DNA of 64,000 nucleotides, taken from Circinella umbellata (taxonomy: Eukaryota; Mucoromycota; Mucoromycetes; Mucorales; Lichtheimiaceae). The first letter of the stretch is position 1. Each line of letters begins with the position of its first letter. A model generated the notes under the pieces. That model was not told where the DNA came from. It did no database searches and was given only the letters and a program-made list of their open reading frames with translations. The stretch lies in contig JAIWNF010000098.1 in the NCBI GenBank assembly GCA_025093555.1, positions 39,377-103,376 on the forward strand. Reading direction: 5' to 3'. Below are positions 35,831-46,564 of this stretch, in pieces. Made by a program: the position numbers and the translations under genes.

Positions 35831-37201
35831 ATGAGTCATTTGGTGTTGTGGCTTGTATATATATGAAGTATGGTTCCATATAATAAAAACCTCTCTTTAC
35901 TTGATTCTTCTTAATTAAAGGATATACATTAGGACGAACAGTACACCCTTTTTAATAATAGATTTTTATGAAAGTGCCACTTCATGCAGATTCCTACTTC
36001 ATAGATTAAACTGAGGCATAGATATTCATAAATCAATAAAAGATAGACTCATAGGTTTTCAGTACTGGATTTTTAAATAATATACATTTTGCTTAATAAA
36101 TATATATGATATACTATGTCATATAATATAATTAGTACATGTTGTATCCAACACATATTATTCATAAAGATAATTATTTGTCGTATCTCTAATTATTCTT
36201 TGCTGGCACTTTGGTATTTCCCTATTTGGACAGTGATTTGTAAGAACACAAAGTCCGTCTTCTATAATGATAAAGATAACAGCTGCGTAGATATATCATA
36301 TCGTCAACCGCTCAAAGTCTAATCTTAATATCATTAAGCTTATATTCATAATTCACACGGCCATGACAAATATAATCTTACGTATACCCATATACACATA
36401 TCAGTATATCCCACCGATAATAAGATTCATATTAATAGAGATGATATTTTATTTTAGTAAACTGGAGTTCAATTATTGTTCTTTTGGGTCTCGTTGACTT
36501 ATTTACGTCTCCTTTTATTTTATTAATTCTATTGATATAACAGTACATATACTTCTATTATAATAAGCACCTTGGATCATATATTTTCTTTTTGTGCACC
36601 ATTCACTATGCGAGATAATGAGAAAAGCAATATAAAAGTGCATGGGAAATCACTTCTTTTCACATGATCATGGTTATACGAAAAAGTATATGTAACCATG
36701 ATTTCATAGATAATCAGCCATATTCATTTTCATTTATATTTACAGATATATTTTCATAGATATTTTATTCAGATTGATGCAAAATCCATATACACTGTCA
36801 CTCATATTCATTTATTTTTGTAATAGAGATTTATAGATTTATTCCGTGCAAATGCATGGTTGTCTTTTTCAAACAAACTGAAAGAGAATTAGGTAAATTT
36901 CCATTATTTTTAGCCGCGGTAAACCTCTCGTTCTTTTTAAGTTAATATGTCTACAGTACATATCGTACTATAAATATTCTTTCATTGTATGGGATTAAAA
37001 AGGGGTAGCATGATTTTCCTTTTGTGTATTTCTTTGTTCCCTTTGTGCGACATCCTGATTTTACCTTTGTTCTGAAAAAAAGGGGCAAAATATAAAATAT
37101 CTAATTTTTTTTGAATATTCTTGATCCACATAACTTTTTCACTTTTCCCCATTTTCTTATTCATATATCGTTTTTTTTTGAGCAGCTTTCATTTTTAGTA
37201 T
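35831..37201. other. Right-arm spacer and Fanzor promoter region
   Basis: Non-coding mirror of 21150-22530, upstream of Fanzor. It contains the imperfect hairpin ATCATGGTTATAC / GTATATGTAACCATGAT near 36666-36703. No gene is recognised. Confidence 0.6.
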
Positions 37202-40200
37202 ATGCAGGTTCCTCAACCTCTACAGCCACTTTCGGGTGCGTCTGGTTATTTGGTTACAGGAGGTCCTGGTTCGATACAGCATAAAGCACAAAGTTGTAAA
37301 CTCTCCACCCTTCTAAACGCAAGATATAAGTCTTGTAGAGTATGTATTTTTCATCAGATCATAATAACAATATTATTACGCGCTAGGGTACCAAATCATA
37401 GTAACATTTATTATAAAATAGGATGTTTTTCGCAGAAATGCCGAGCATTACCAATTGCTTAGAAGGGACGTTCTGAACTTGGCCAACTTACATGTTCGCA
37501 TGTTATTAGAGAATCCTGAAGCTTACACAGGTGGATTCCCTGACATTTTGAGCCTTAATTTCTGGAGAGTTTTGTTCCAGCTTGTTCCCAATAATGTTCT
37601 TGTTACCACCACTGTCCTGAATAATAATGTACGTATTGAAAATATAGATATATAATAGTCACATGTTATATATTAACAAAAGTGTGTTATTCTACTATTT
37701 AAATTCTCAGTTGCCTCAACAAGTATACCAGGATGTGCTAAATACATATAACCAGCATTATTTACGAGCATTGAGAAACGAATTAGGTCAAGGTATATGG
37801 AATTGTATAATTGTTTTTATATAACCTTGATTTGTTTACTAATACCGGTGTATTATCTTTCTTTTTCTGTCTTTTTGTAGCTAATTATCAGCCACCTACG
37901 TTAACTGCATGTTTAAATTATGTTGGTCAGAATCATTTTGCACATCAAATTGTTACAAGTATGTTTTATTGTTACATGAGATATAGCATGTTTCTATCAT
38001 TTTACTTAAGGTTTTATATTGTTATTATTTTATTTATTTTAGACACTGCTCAACACCTGATTCGAAACACAAGTTCGTTCATGGTAAGAGCATTTACTGG
38101 TCACTTGCGGAATTATGAAGATCAAGGCATAGTGATGCCAAGGGGAGGTCCCTCCAAATTAGGTATGTTTCTATATATGTGAACAGATACGTATAATGTA
38201 ATTTCTTGATATTAAAGATATTCCTAATATTTTTAATTATTACACTGATGAATATAGCTCGTGCAGCAGTCAAAAGCATCAAGCAACGTGTTACATTTGC
38301 TGATGCAGGCTGGTATGCTGAATTATTTTTGGTTCTGAACCCCCACCAGCAGAACACATTAATGGAATTCTACAAGTATGTATATTTAACTTATAATTTC
38401 CATTCTGTTGTTGGTCTAGGTATCGTTTTTATTCAATTATTTTTGCGTATTTTTATATATAGTGCAATGCTAGTTCAACACAATGAACTCGGACAGGATG
38501 CTCAAAATAACAATATCAACCTCGACACCCTCACCCAACAATATCTCGTCCAACACAACAACTTAGTGCCAGTTTTGTTACGATTCTCACACTGGTTGCT
38601 TGTACAAGTTCACAACCGACAAGATATTAGAAAATGGTCACTGCTGCCAATTGCAAACCATCAGATTTGTATGTCTAGGAGATAGAAAGTTATTGTTTTT
38701 ACTTTTTTTTTTAAAAAAACTAATTTTTTTTATTATTTTTCTTTCGTAGGCCATGTACACTACGATAGTATTTCTTTATTTCACTTGCTCGTAGAAGCAA
38801 ATCAAATGGGACACAATGTCCCAAATATGATGCATACGCATGACGGAGTCGTAAGTTGTTCAAGTGATTTTACAGTATTGTTACTACGATATCCATAGTA
38901 ATACGACTACTTTAAACTGAAATTTATGATACTTATATATATGCACACATAAACTATCTTCTTATACATAGAATACCATCACTACCCAGCGTTTTAATCA
39001 AACCATATACTTTCCTTCACGTACAAAAGAAACATTTTGGCGAGAATTGTTCAATTTGAGTTGCTTTGGTAATAATCAGCGGTTTTATACTGATTCCCGT
39101 AAGTATTTGTTTTGATATTAAAGTGATTGAATGATTTGAAACATTGGTTATTAACATATATATAAATTTAGATGAACAAATGCAGCGTAAATCCTTTGTT
39201 TGTTTTGACTTCAATATCACAACTAACGGTGTTAGTGCTTCACTAGGTTATGTCACTAGGAGAACTGGTACATATATAAGCTACTTTGTGTTTTAGTTTA
39301 TGTTATATTTGTGACTAATTATTCCTTTTCAATTTATAGAGCAATACCCTCAAACCACACAAGATTTTCGTACCATGCCTAATGGATTAGATATATTAGG
39401 AAACCAAAATGCAAAAGGCATATTTCATCTCAATAAAGCTCCACACTTTTCCGCTGAAGATCGTCAGCGGTTTTTTTCACAAGAAGGACAAGATCCTGAA
39501 ATTAAAATAATAGGAATTGATCCAGGTACATTATTTTTTACTATACGTACATATAAAGTTTTTAATCAAAATGTGGCTAAACTAATTTATTTCATACTTA
39601 AATTATTGTAGGCATCCGTGCCATGTTTACTGCTGTAGGAAACTACAATAACCATCAGGAAGATCTGGGAAATAAAAACTGGCGGACACATAACATCAAG
39701 ACTGTTAGTAACGGTGAATATCAGTAAGTAATAATACTTTTTTGTTACTGTGGTATACAAATTAACAAACAATCAATTGATAATTTATATTTTATTTAGG
39801 CTACGTTCAGGTTTTAGACGTGCTGCAAACCAAGAATTGATTGAACGTAACAATGCAAATATTCAACCTAGCTATGATGTCCTTACACAAAACCCTCCCA
39901 CTGTTCCAAGTTCCCAAGGTTATTTAAATTATATTAGTGCCCTTGGAAGAGTGCATAGAAAGTAAGTTATTACGCGATTAATATAAAAATTAAATGTGGA
40001 CAAAAAGAGCTTTGCCTATTATAAATACATCTAACATGATTATATCCAAGTATCCACACTTTCAATATTGGTTTTAGACATAGAGAACGTAGAGAACGAA
40101 GTGCTGCAAGTCGTAAGTGTGCACTTGACGTTTTGGCAAATTACGTCGCTGGTGGAATAATAAAGGTATTTACAACACATTTCAATTATATTATACATAT

Positions 40201-41228
40201 CACTATATATATAACTTTTATATAAATTATACTAATGTATGCTCATCGCTTTATATTCTTAGCCTGACATCCAGTCAACTTTAAAAAAATCCAAAGCAGA
40301 ACGTAAAGCAGAAAGACGTCTTCAAGTGCGTACTATACGTGAAAGTTTAAACCAGTTACAAGGGGCTCACATACAGCCACCGCCAAGAGACCAAAGATTG
40401 GTGATTGCTTATGGTGATGCTGACCTCCGGGGTACAATGAAGGGTAGTGGCCCTTTACCAACAAAAGTACGTAATGCATGGTTAGGAAAGAGAGAATGAG
40501 CATATTAGATACTAATTCTTATTGCCAAATTTTCTAAACATTTGTTTTTTTAGACATTCAGAAGGTATCTTGCTCAACGTGCTCCGGTAATATGTGTGGA
40601 TGAGTACAACACAAGCAAAATATGCTCAGGTTGCCATCAACGCCTGTTCGATATAAGAAGAAATGATATGTCGATTTGTAACCATCGGTGAGTTTTTTGA
40701 TAATTTTTCTATATACATCTATTCATCATTATTAAATATAAATGCAACTGTCATGTAGTACAACTGTCACCCATGATCGTTGGGTAAGAGATTCTGATGG
40801 ACACCCTCGACATCGCAGACGCCGCTACTGCAATTTACCAGATGGAACGAGAATTAGAACATCTCAGTGTGAAGCAAGAGTACAATTAGGTAAGTTTCAT
40901 ATACAATCCAATAAAGTGATTTATTAATGTCCTTTTCAAAATTTACACAGGTGATGAAGACTATCGCCGTTTGATCTATCCTATAAAGATTTGCCAAAAT
41001 TGTTTGTCGGTTAGAAATACTCCTGCTTTGGTATATACATCTTTCTTTAATGGTCATACTTTATTTATTTTTAAATGCTAAATATGATCATTTTCTCTAT
41101 ATTTTTTTCTGTAGCACTTGGATCGTGATGTTAATGCTGCCTGTAATATGCGCCAAATTCTCCTAAATTATTTAAATAATTTACCAAGACCTCCAGCTTT
41201 AGATCGAGGACACCTTGTTGTCCAATAG
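37202..41228 (+). CDS. Fanzor RNA-guided nuclease (eukaryotic TnpB homologue)
   Basis: Nineteen exons (37202-37339, 37422-37628, 37711-37792, 37881-37958, 38043-38162, 38258-38375, 38463-38668, 38750-38850, 38972-39098, 39172-39267, 39340-39525, 39612-39723, 39800-39961, 40078-40165, 40263-40466, 40554-40687, 40759-40889, 40951-41030, 41115-41228) join in frame to 827 aa. The N-terminal half is helical and Gln/Asn-rich. RuvC-I is IIGIDPG (Asp about 485), RuvC-II is VDEYNTSKIC (Glu about 692), a zinc finger uses CSGC (699/702) and CQNC (778/781), and RuvC-III is LDRDVNAACN (about 793-797). This order and the DEYxTSxxCxxC arrangement are diagnostic of TnpB/Fanzor. Length and intron content fit the Fanzor1 group (inference). 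Such proteins cut DNA guided by an RNA made from the 3' end of their locus. The stop codon lies 122 bp from the element edge, as expected. All catalytic residues are retained. Confidence 0.92.
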
Positions 41229-41350
41229 CCAGTCAAACACTGGTAATGCGCCCTTTGTTGGCCACGGTGGTACGTTATTTTTTATTTGTAGTTCTCATGT
41301 CACATTATATGATTTGCTGACGTCATTATTGGTGATAAATATAGAGAGCC
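41229..41350 (+). ncRNA. Candidate Fanzor guide-RNA scaffold (right copy)
   Basis: 122 bp from the Fanzor stop to the sharp right edge of the element. A perfect hairpin (CCAGT-CAAAC-ACTGG, 41229-41243) begins at the base after TAG. A GGCCACGGTGG segment and a TGACGTCA palindrome follow, and conservation with the left arm ends exactly at GAGAGCC. By analogy with omega-RNA/fRNA, the guide would be read from the flank starting TTTGCGGTTG at 41351. The call rests on position, structure and conservation only. Confidence 0.35.
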
Positions 41351-41645
41351 TTTGCGGTTGTTTTGAAATGCTGCTGCTCAGTCACAAAATCTAATTTAGT
41401 AATCTCCTGCACAGGGTAATTTTTCAAGGGGAACCTGATTGTCCTTAATTCGCACTCTTTGAACATATATTTGACTTTCAATGTATAATAGCCAAAATAT
41501 GCTATATAGTCATATAAAAAATAATAGCATTTTATTAATTATAATTTTATAATCTTTTTGAGCACATATTTATTACTATGAATCGGCTTTTCTCTTTTTT
41601 TTTATATATTTCACACAAACATGTTCAATATGGGAAACACGAAAA

Positions 41646-42536
41646 AAGGTGTACAATCAAAAAGGTGTACTTTTTGAAAGAGCGACATGAATAGCAAAAA
41701 AAAGTACTTTCTTTCCAAACTATCCCTTATTATCTATAATATTACTTTTTTCTACAGAAATTTTGTAACAGATCTTTATCAGCGTCAGGGAGTGTTATTG
41801 TAGCTTCTGAGTTTGACAACGAAAAGAGAGAGTAATATTTAATCCATCCAGAACACGAGATATGGAACAACCTGCTACAAGAGGTTATAAATGGAATTTT
41901 TTTGACCTCACTGTCGATTATAAAGCTACATGAAGATATACCTTCACAGAAACATCTTGCTCTATAAGATACTCTATTTCTTTGAGGCAGTTGGTACATA
42001 CAAGTGTCATAGAAATTTACAAGATACAAAATAGATAGGAATGTACGTAATTTAATAAACAGCACCAAATGTTATAAAACAAAAAGATAAAAACTGAATG
42101 ACTTATATGTCAAAATTTTGAACCAAAAACTAATCATCAAGATTAATAGCCAGAACTCTTTAATAATCAATATAACTGTAAAATAAGGACAAGCTCACCA
42201 TAAGAATTGGCAATATTTTGACCATAATATTTCATTAAATATAAAAGCTACGTACTAGAATATAAAGTACAATGTATGATTTGATTTCTGGTTTTTTCAT
42301 ATTACAAAAAGTATAAAATTATAACACTATTTTTCATTATATGAAAAATAAAAACGTGATATTTCTTTTGAATAACTCTTATAAAATTATTATTATTCAA
42401 TTCAGTAAATATTAGGTTTAAAAAAAATACTTTGAGATATTGTGTGGAAAGATGCACCAGGTTTACCATGAAGCCATAGAACCCAATGCTGGGATTGCGG
42501 AATTTTAAAAAGTACACCTTTTTGATTGTACACCTT
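41646..42536. mobile_element. 891-bp MITE with 30-bp terminal inverted repeats
   Basis: Perfect inverted ends, left 41646-41675 and right 42507-42536, beginning AAGGTGTACAATC. The terminal sequence GGTGTAC is repeated directly inside each end. No protein-coding capacity. A clear target-site duplication was not identified. It abuts the truncated MITE relative at 42537, suggesting insertion into or beside it. Confidence 0.85.
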
Positions 42537-42765
42537 GTGGCACCCCCACAGCTCACACTTGTGTGCATAATGATATAATGAGAAAAGATAAGAAATATCT
42601 ATGGACTGTTAAAAAGTTAAGCTGCTAATATAGGCTCCATAAACAGTTTTAAGTTATATAACAATAATATATAACTGCATAGATAGTGTACAAATAGGTG
42701 GATACGATGAAATTATCAGATTGTTGTGTGCCTTTGAAAAAATATAAAACTGGGGTGTCCGTAAG
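42537..42765. mobile_element. Diverged, truncated relative of the palindrome-arm MITE
   Basis: Reads like 23945-24167 of the left arm with many substitutions: CACAGCTCACACTTGTG against TACAGCTCTCACTTGTG, GGTGGATACGATGAAATTA against GGCTGGATACGACGTAATTA, ending GGGGTGTCCGTAAGAATTG. Only the right-hand half is present. It shows that this MITE family exists outside the giant element. Confidence 0.75.
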
Positions 42766-44298
42766 AATTGAAATTACCTATCATAGTATGTTTTGGGGGC
42801 GTCAGTAACAATTCCCATGATAAAAAATTATTCACTGGTTACAAAGCCATATTCAAACCATGTTGCGAGATAGTAATATATATTCACTTTATCATCGATC
42901 CAGCGTGTATTGAGAACAAGATCGTCACACTGCTTTATTACGTAATAAAATGACATACCATATTACGTTCAGGAACCAGCTCAGGTTTCCTCTTGTGAAA
43001 TCACTCTATTTTTTCCATCTGTTATTACTATAGCTGATGATCTTTGATAATAAATATCCCAAGGTCTACATTAAGTATGTTAAAGTCGGTAACCCGAGTT
43101 ATGGAAGTAGTAGCATGCTTTAATTATAACATTCCTCGATCATCAAATACTTAAAGTAAAAACGCAAGCACTCTAACATATCCGGTTATTTACATGAGCT
43201 TCTTTTTTATATATTGTATGTCTAAATCAAAAAAATACAGGAAAAAATTCCAATACCCCCCCCCCAATTAGTCATCACTTATAATACGACCATAGTAAAT
43301 ATATGATAGCAACATATTATCCCACGTCCCACCAGACAAGGATAAACAAAGATTTCATAGAATTCGCTCCTTCCGTTTCCGTGTCAATTCCTTTCTTTTC
43401 AAATTAATATACAATACAGGAAAATATGGCCCAAAGCTTCCAAAAGTAACAGCATCACTTTGTTCGTATTTGTTAAGCGACGTGCTGGCTTTGTTGGTAT
43501 AGATCAGTTTCATTGAAAAAAGCTAGTTAAAAAAAACTCTTCTCATATCCGTAATTTATATGCACAGTTAATACCAAAAATGATTTATTACAAGCATGAT
43601 AGTGTATTATAACAACACTACTACGACTAGAGTGGCATTGACAATGATATATACATAATGGCTAATAGGATAAAGGCAAACAAAAAAGTAATAGTCAGTA
43701 ACACCATTTATCTTGCTATCACATTATTTTCGGGGTCCACATGAAATGCTGGCAGTACTGAGCATTGTGGCTTTATTTTATTTTATTTTTGTGCTGTGTA
43801 CTAATGTAACTACTTTTTCTATGAGCACAAGAAACAAGCAACTCGTTTAAGAGGAATTCTAGAAAATGTAAAAATAGTCTCTTTTTAACTTAAACAAAAG
43901 CAATTCGGCATAACAATATACTCTATAAACTCGGCAGGTTGTCCGTGATATTATCCGTATACGTACTGTATAATAAGCTGCTTTTTTTATTATGAACTAT
44001 CTAAAATACCTAAAATGACTGGGGAAAGAAAGTTTTTATATCGGGTAGCTAGTGCGCTTACAAAATTAGATAGTGTACTGCTCAATGCAGCTTTGAAAAA
44101 TCACTTGAATAACGAAAAACATTTAAATCGACCCAAATGTGGTTCAATCATGAAGTGTCGTGTAACACTGAACGAAAAGGAAAAAAAGACTTGGCAATCA
44201 ATAAACTGAAAACATATGAAACCTGCCATTTTGTTTACAATGGTTTTCTGCCTCATTTTCTTTTTTCACATAATATAACTTTATTTATTTTTTCTTGC
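42766..44298. other. Intergenic region upstream of the Zn2Cys6 cluster
   Basis: AT-rich with a poly-C run near 43254-43265. A second sequence like the MITE end (CAGTAACAATTCCC) lies near 42798-42815. The 64-codon ATG frame at 44015-44209 has no recognisable motif and no supporting composition; I do not call it. Confidence 0.55.
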
Positions 44299-46360
44299 GT
44301 GCGTAACATAAATTCATGTCGCGGTAAGTATCTTATTTGTCATTTAGTATATATATGTTACATGTTCATTCTTTTTTTTTTCTCTTTGACAGATTGTCGA
44401 ACGAGACGACGGAAATGTGTATGGGAAATAAACGATTTAAAATGTGAACGTTGTGAACTGTCAGGTACAGAATGTATACCATGTCTATCCAGCAGTGGAT
44501 AAATACTTGAATGGTGGAATCAATTAATGGAACTGGAAGAAGAGTTAAATTTAGCAAGAGATGTATTGTTTTTGGATAAAAGCAACTCGACAAGATCTCC
44601 AATACCACTAACGTATCATACGTCGACTCAATAGCACCAGCAGCAAATGAAACACACCATGATGAACGTCAATGGATGCTGAAAGTCGTAAACGGTTGTG
44701 TACAGCTCGAAACCAACATCAAAGATTACAAAGAATTATTGATATATCATCAGGCATCAATTTGCTACATTTCCCCTTTGACAGGATTACTTCAAAGAGA
44801 AAACGTACGGTTCGATAGTATCTCGATTAGTTCTATTGCTTCAGCTAACTAAGCTTTTCGCTATACTAGATATTAACCACGACGACAGAAAATAATGATT
44901 ATTGAACAACAGGAGCAACAATTACACCAATATAGTTATCGGCATGAAATGAAAAAGCTTATCACTATATATATGAAAACTTACAATCAAATCATTGGTA
45001 CATTATTCGTGCCTTCATTCATGACTCGTTTTAATTAACTCGAAAATCCACACTGTTCCTCTGCCGCTCTCACTACATGCATTGATGTCATTGTTTATTT
45101 TTATCCTCAGCTTTCTTATTTGTCTTTATGGGCAGAACTCTTATATAGTAAATACAAGGAAAAATTATTTGACATGTATCACGATCCAGATTGTCGATTG
45201 ACAATCATTCTTACCACTACACTTGTCTTGAAACATCTGATTAATATAGTAATGGATTTTGCAGAAGTACGTCGGATGATCACCATAGCACTATCGATTT
45301 GCAATGACCTGGAGGAAAACTCTATGACACGAATAGATATGATTTTATTTCGTCGACATCGTACGTGCCTTCAACTTTATGACAAATGTATGGACTTTTA
45401 CTTTGAAGGTAAAGGCGACCTTTCTGGTATTCAAATACCTGGTACAGAACTTTTAGTAGATGAATCAGATTACGTTAAGAAGTACTTGATGGTATGGAAA
45501 GTTGTCATTGAGTTGATCGGATCGCAATATATGACATCATTAATGGTAAGAAAGTTTATATAATTGAATAATTATTATTGTATTCTTTTTTCTTTTTAGC
45601 AAAGAGTAAATTTTGCAATCCATGGAAAACCATGTGAAATAAGTTTACATTTGCTTTTAGAATTTGAAACCATATTTCAAGAAATTTGGAAGAGCCTTCC
45701 AAAATTTTTCAGGATATGTGAACAATATTACTGATCCTATTACCATCATACCATTTGCTGCTCTACACTGCTTATATGAAGTAGTACAATTATCCATGTT
45801 AGAACCTTGTTTTGTAAATACCGACGACTCTCCTATAAGTGATAATATAGCTCAAACTATACGAGACAAAGCCGAGTCAATGACAATTATATCTATTAAG
45901 GCACTTGCTTATGTAACGAAACGGGACCTTGAAATTTGTGTGAGGTCTATTCCATGCAAGTGCAAAATAAAATAAAGTATTAATAAGAGCTAGTCTTTGT
46001 ATCTCCTTCAATCAATTATGGAAGTGACAATTTTTACTTCTAATGTCGATTTGGTATATGTTCAGAGCACTTCAAGCAATCTGCAAAATTGAAAATCATA
46101 GCACTAACGTTCAAATTGAAAACGAATTACCGGAAACATTGTCCAAATGTTTTACTCGATTGATCATTATTCTCCTTGTCGATCACCAATTGCGACAATA
46201 TATTTCACCTTTGAAAGCATTTATGAAAAAGACGAAGGTAAACACATCAACACTTATGAATATATATGATATATATCCTCTACCAGGGTATGCAATGGCA
46301 TCCGATATGCTTTCACTAGTTTCAATCAACCCAGACGCAGATTTTGGTCTCAATTTCTAA
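44299..46360 (+). pseudogene. Zn2Cys6 transcription factor, tandem copy 1 (decayed)
   Basis: Collinear with the two intact paralogues downstream. The start codon is GTG where the next copy has ATG (GTGCGTAAC against ATGCGTAAC). The Zn2Cys6 motif CRTRRRKC...CERC is preserved. In-frame stops follow: TAA before ILEWW (near 44501), TAA near 44850, TAG near 44868 and TAA near 45036. A frameshift near 45720 separates FQEIWKSLPKFFRICE from DPITIIPFAALHC, and the last intron acceptor has lost its AG (tctaatg near 46041). Multiple independent lesions mean this is an old pseudogene, yet large parts of the regulatory domain (45120-45563) remain open. Confidence 0.88.
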
Positions 46361-46564
46361 ATGATGTAATTACTCATCCTTTCTTTATGATTAAACTTTT
46401 ATGTCATCCTACATATGTGATCCACCAAATTTATGCATCGTAGATTAAAGTTGAATTACAAAACAAATTTTATGTCGGAATCCACGCATATTGTTGCCAA
46501 GCTGTGCAGTAGTTAATTTTCATTTGTCAGCAATCTGCTCAATCATGCTTTTGTCTTTAACCCT
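46361..46564. promoter_or_regulatory. Intergenic spacer / promoter of tandem copy 2
   Basis: 204 bp between the end of the decayed first copy and the ATG of the second. No TATA box of obvious quality. It would contain both the old 3' flank and the promoter. Confidence 0.4.

Larger units (their letters stand above)
16998..41350. mobile_element. Giant inverted-repeat Fanzor/E2 element
   Basis: The 24.35-kb unit is built as arm (16998-24771), unique core (24772-31968), inverted arm (31969-41350). The arms are near-identical by eye outside one MITE insertion and one 72-bp repeat unit. The outer boundary is sharp: GGCTCTCTATATTTATC at 16998 matches its complement ending at 41350, and similarity stops at the next base on both sides. 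No target-site duplication is evident. Arm genes are Fanzor (outer) and E2-SIM (inner); core genes are a Brr2-like pseudo-helicase and a Q-rich protein. No DDE, tyrosine or serine recombinase was recognised. It may be one transposing unit, two inverted copies of a 7.77-kb Fanzor element flanking other DNA, or a palindromic duplication. Confidence 0.75.
31969..41350. repeat. Giant inverted repeat, right arm
   Basis: 9.38 kb, or about 7.77 kb once the 1530-bp MITE with its 8-bp duplication and one 72-bp SIM unit are removed; it is then collinear and complementary to 16998-24771. It carries intact E2-SIM and Fanzor genes on the plus strand. Confidence 0.95.

Noticed and set aside
36116..36322. 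68-codon frame conserved in both arms (also 22031-22237)
   Set aside because: Conservation follows from arm identity; no motif and no initiation or splice context supporting a gene.
16998..41350. Interpretation as a Starship, Maverick/Polinton or integrated virus
   Set aside because: No tyrosine recombinase, DNA polymerase B, capsid, packaging ATPase or retroviral-type integrase found in any frame read.
44015..44209. 64-codon frame upstream of the first Zn2Cys6 copy
   Set aside because: No similarity to the exon 1 of the paralogues and no recognised motif; likely chance.
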